From Kiritimatiellia bacterium (GTDB taxonomy: Bacteria; Verrucomicrobiota; Kiritimatiellia; RFP12; UBA1067): a stretch of DNA of 7,766 bases. The notes beneath the pieces were generated by a model. It worked only from the letters and a program-made list of their open reading frames with translations. It had not been told where the DNA came from and did not search any database. The position numbers and the translations under genes are program-made. This document shows positions 5,290 to 7,766 of this stretch, piece after piece (positions within the stretch are counted from its first letter, which is position 1; the number at the start of each line of letters is the position of its first letter). Where the stretch lies: NCBI GenBank assembly GCA_904502135.1, contig CAJGDE010000089.1:1-7766 (forward strand), in the 5' to 3' direction.

Positions 5290-7455
5290 TTAAGGTAAAC
5301 TCGCTTTTTTTACATAAATAGGCGCAACGTTTACGCCTTGTGAAATCAAACGCAACCTGTGCTTCTTAAGGCCGGAAACGAATTCCGAAAAATCTTTTTT
5401 ATTTTTACCCGACCATAACACTTCCGCGATCGCGCACGAGCGCGGCCACATCCGCCAATCAAGATCGTACCTGTTCCAAATAGCCTCACTCCAAAAACAC
5501 GCCTGCGAACCCAACAGATATTTTCTGCTTTCTTCATCAAGCCCGTGCGCAGGATCAAAATCATACACCTTTTTAAGCGAAATGTCCTGATGATTGTTTC
5601 TTGGCGCAAAAGGATCTTCGGGATTTCCGTCGGTGCGGTTGAAATAGGTGTGGCTTGAGGGGCACATGACGAAATAGCGCCCTTCTTTCGCCGCCTTCAG
5701 ACCGCCCTTTCGTCCTCTCCAGCTCATAACCATCGCGCTTTTGGGAATATCGCAGTCTAAGATTTCATCCCAGCCGATGATAACCTTTCCTTTTTGGGCG
5801 AGGTAAGCGCCAAATCTCTGCGTAACATAACCCTGAAGCTTCTCGACCTTTATTCCAAGCGATTTCGCCTTGGCGCGGCACTTCGGACACGACTTCCACC
5901 TGACGGTCGGACATTCGTCGCCGCCGATATGTATAATTTTGCCTGGGAAAAGCTCGACCACTTCATCAAGAATTTTCTCCACAAACTTAAGCGCCTCTTC
6001 ATTGCCGACACAAAGCACATCATTCTCTACGCCCCAGGTGCAGCGGGGAACGCGAGTAAGTTTTTCTCCCGTGCAGGAATACTCCGGATACGCCGCGAGA
6101 GCCGCACGGATATGGCCGGGAAACTCAATTTCGGGAACGACTTCAATACCTAAAGTCTCGGCAAAAGCAAGAATTTCGCGAATGTCGTTTTTCGTATAGT
6201 AGAACGGCCCGTATGTGTCTGTATTCATCTCGTCGCCGCACGCGAAATGAACCGGCGAACACGGACGGACCGAGCCTCTCTTAACAAGCTCGGGATACGC
6301 GTCGATCTCGATTCTCCACCCCTGATCTTCCGTCAAATGCCAATGAAGCACATTAAACTTATGAGCGGCCATCTGCTTAAGAACGTGCTTTACCGTTTCT
6401 TTTCCGAAGAAATGTCTTCCTTCGTCTATAAGCATGGCCCGCCAAGGATATTCGGGATAATCCTCGATTTCACAGCACGGCAGAACGAGAGGTCTGCCGA
6501 TATCGCCTCCCGTGTAAAAATCACAGTTGCGATAACGGCTCTTCTCTTCGCCAAGCTGTCTTAGCGTCGCGATCGCGTTAAGTTCGCCGCGCCTGTCCGG
6601 TGCGACGACCTTTACTCCGGTCGGCTTAACGGAAAGCCTGTATGACTCGGCCTTCATCGACGCGTCACGCTCGAATACGATCCAATCGCGCGTGACGTAC
6701 GCCGATGGGGCGAGAAAAGCGCCGGAAGTCCTGACAACTTTCCGCGGGGTCGGCACGAGCGGCGGCATAACGACATCTTCACCGTCGATCCTGTCGTTGA
6801 AATTTAAAATCCCGCGCGTTTTGGCCCCGCTGGATTCATCTTTCAACACACCACCTTTTGCATAAGCTGAAATAAACTCGATCTGGGCGGAGTCGTTTTC
6901 TTTATGGACCAGTATGCATGGCGAGAGCGCATTTGAATCGCAAGTTCCGATGAGCATATTGGATAGTTTGCCGTTTTTTGTCTTATCGACGGCGATCGGG
7001 TTCAAGCGGGGATTGTGTATTTCAAGATTGCTGATTATGAAATCTTCTGCGTTTCTGACATTGATCGCCCTAAGGCCTCCGCGCAAAACGGACTTCTTGG
7101 ACTTTACGCCCAGAACCTCGAAGGCCTTGTCCACGCTCCCCGCTTTGTCGAAAGACGCATTTCGTATAATGTCATCTTCTACGCCGTCTTTAAGCTCTAT
7201 GGTGCAGCTCTCGAGAATGAGCGAAATCCCCGAAGGTACGACGATGGCCCTGTCGATTCTCCAGACGCCATCTTCGCTTAACGGATCCTTCTCGGGAATT
7301 TTCACATGGCGTAAACCTTGGGACTGTGCGGCCGAAACGGCCTTTTCTATACGCTCCGACGCCGAACCTTGAAATTCGACGGCAGAGCGGGATATCATCG
7401 CCTGTGCGAGAGCGGTCGTAAAAACGGTTACCAGACAAAAAATGAAGTTTCTCAT
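5290..7455 (-). CDS. Secreted beta-N-acetylhexosaminidase (GH20) with beta-helix-like N-terminal region
   Basis: This 721-residue protein should release terminal GlcNAc or GalNAc from glycans outside the cytoplasm. A signal peptide (MRNFIFCLVTVFTTALAQA, cleavage near 19) opens it. Residues of about 25-220 resemble a right-handed beta-helix of the pectate lyase/GH28 type: an early AVSAAQSQG segment, then short strand repeats such as IINVRNAEDFIISNLEIHNP-like turns. Residues of about 233-301 match the GH20b domain but are shorter than usual. The GH20 barrel fills about 336-681. It has DEGRH (R347), HWHLTEDQGWRIEID, PEIEFPGH (H448), the catalytic HIGGDE with D513 and E514, GWDEIL, a SWRG tryptophan near 578 and WSEAIW. 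The acid/base and polarising residues are present, so activity is expected. The start at 7455 is preferred over one at 7497 because it gives the signal peptide and avoids overlap with the upstream gene, which ends 14 bases away. No clear Shine-Dalgarno site is visible, so translational coupling is possible. Confidence 0.92.
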   Translation of the reverse strand: MRNFIFCLVTVFTTALAQAMISRSAVEFQGSASERIEKAVSAAQSQGLRHVKIPEKDPLSEDGVWRIDRAIVVPSGISLILESCTIELKDGVEDDIIRNASFDKAGSVDKAFEVLGVKSKKSVLRGGLRAINVRNAEDFIISNLEIHNPRLNPIAVDKTKNGKLSNMLIGTCDSNALSPCILVHKENDSAQIEFISAYAKGGVLKDESSGAKTRGILNFNDRIDGEDVVMPPLVPTPRKVVRTSGAFLAPSAYVTRDWIVFERDASMKAESYRLSVKPTGVKVVAPDRRGELNAIATLRQLGEEKSRYRNCDFYTGGDIGRPLVLPCCEIEDYPEYPWRAMLIDEGRHFFGKETVKHVLKQMAAHKFNVLHWHLTEDQGWRIEIDAYPELVKRGSVRPCSPVHFACGDEMNTDTYGPFYYTKNDIREILAFAETLGIEVVPEIEFPGHIRAALAAYPEYSCTGEKLTRVPRCTWGVENDVLCVGNEEALKFVEKILDEVVELFPGKIIHIGGDECPTVRWKSCPKCRAKAKSLGIKVEKLQGYVTQRFGAYLAQKGKVIIGWDEILDCDIPKSAMVMSWRGRKGGLKAAKEGRYFVMCPSSHTYFNRTDGNPEDPFAPRNNHQDISLKKVYDFDPAHGLDEESRKYLLGSQACFWSEAIWNRYDLDWRMWPRSCAIAEVLWSGKNKKDFSEFVSGLKKHRLRLISQGVNVAPIYVKKASLP

Positions 7456-7469
7456 AATATCAAACTTTC

Positions 7470-7766
7470 TCAGAACCAGACCGAGAATGCCGCGCAATTA
7501 TCATCCGCTTTCTTTAAAACGATCTTTCCGTCTCGCATAGGAGCTGTAACCAGCTCTGAGTCGCGCGTGTTGTCGTGGACATAAACCCACGTTTCGGAAT
7601 CCTTATCGACCCCCTTAAACTCAAGCACGATCTCATTCTTTCCGCTCAAATAATCAACGACAAGAACTCCTTTGCGCAAACCGTCTTCGCTTTTCGCGGC
7701 GAACGTCGTGATCCCGTCCACGCTCTCGGACTTGCAGATCACCGGAAGCGCTTTTATAAATTCCCC
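7470..7766 (-). CDS. C-terminal fragment of a probable glycoside hydrolase (5' end outside window)
   Basis: The frame is open from the right edge to a TGA at 7470, giving 98 residues of an incomplete protein. A GTG at 7742 and other internal codons are unlikely starts because the frame continues upstream without a stop. The fragment has alternating strands: a GVLVVDYLSG segment, an IVLEFKGV segment, a VYVHDNTRDSELV segment, and a closing FSVWF. This pattern is typical of the C-terminal beta-sandwich that packs against the barrel in several glycoside hydrolases, for example GH39- or GH5-like enzymes. No catalytic residues fall in the visible part, so the family cannot be named. It precedes the GH20 gene by 14 bases in the same direction, which suggests one operon for secreted glycan breakdown. 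Confidence 0.65.
   Translation of the reverse strand, partial: GEFIKALPVICKSESVDGITTFAAKSEDGLRKGVLVVDYLSGKNEIVLEFKGVDKDSETWVYVHDNTRDSELVTAPMRDGKIVLKKADDNCAAFSVWF

Noticed and set aside
7456..7497. 14-residue N-terminal extension of the hexosaminidase to an ATG at 7497.
   Set aside because: It overlaps the upstream gene by 28 bases and would bury the signal peptide; the ATG at 7455 fits better.

Overview
The window looks like chromosomal DNA from a polysaccharide-degrading bacterium of the PVC group, most likely Verrucomicrobiota, Kiritimatiellota or Lentisphaerota. This rests on the co-occurrence of a secreted DUF4838 protein, a multi-domain family 20 hexosaminidase, poor use of Shine-Dalgarno sites and intermediate GC. 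It is an inference from gene content, because no rRNA or other phylogenetic marker except gatB is present.

Layout from left to right. Bases 1-389 have no convincing gene. They hold a GC-rich imperfect palindrome of about 93 nt (63-155) and then a strikingly G-depleted, repeat-rich tract (221-390) that includes an 8-bp tandem repeat. Bases 390-2777 (minus) encode a secreted DUF4838 putative glycoside hydrolase. Bases 2812-3669 (minus) encode a SpoU/TrmH-family RNA 2'-O-methyltransferase, 34 nt upstream of the DUF4838 gene in the same direction. A tRNA-Arg(CCU) gene with a near-consensus promoter lies on the plus strand at 3725-3801. It is divergent from the methyltransferase gene and convergent with gatB (3825-5261, minus). 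Upstream of gatB on the minus strand is a secreted protein with a beta-helix-like N-terminus joined to a GH20 beta-N-acetylhexosaminidase (5290-7455). Before that comes the C-terminal end of a gene that runs off the window (7470 to the right edge) and resembles the C-terminal beta-sandwich of a glycoside hydrolase.

The partial gene and the GH20 gene are 14 nt apart and probably co-transcribed as a small secreted glycan-degradation unit. gatB is only 28 nt further on but carries its own extended -10 promoter, placed so that its mRNA would start at or next to the AUG. The two housekeeping genes (tRNA amidation, RNA methylation) therefore sit between two export-directed carbohydrate-active genes. 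I see no phage, transposase, CRISPR, toxin-antitoxin or defence gene. The least ordinary content is the palindromic element, the G-depleted tract, the beta-helix/GH20 fusion with a shortened GH20b domain, and the predicted leaderless gatB transcript.
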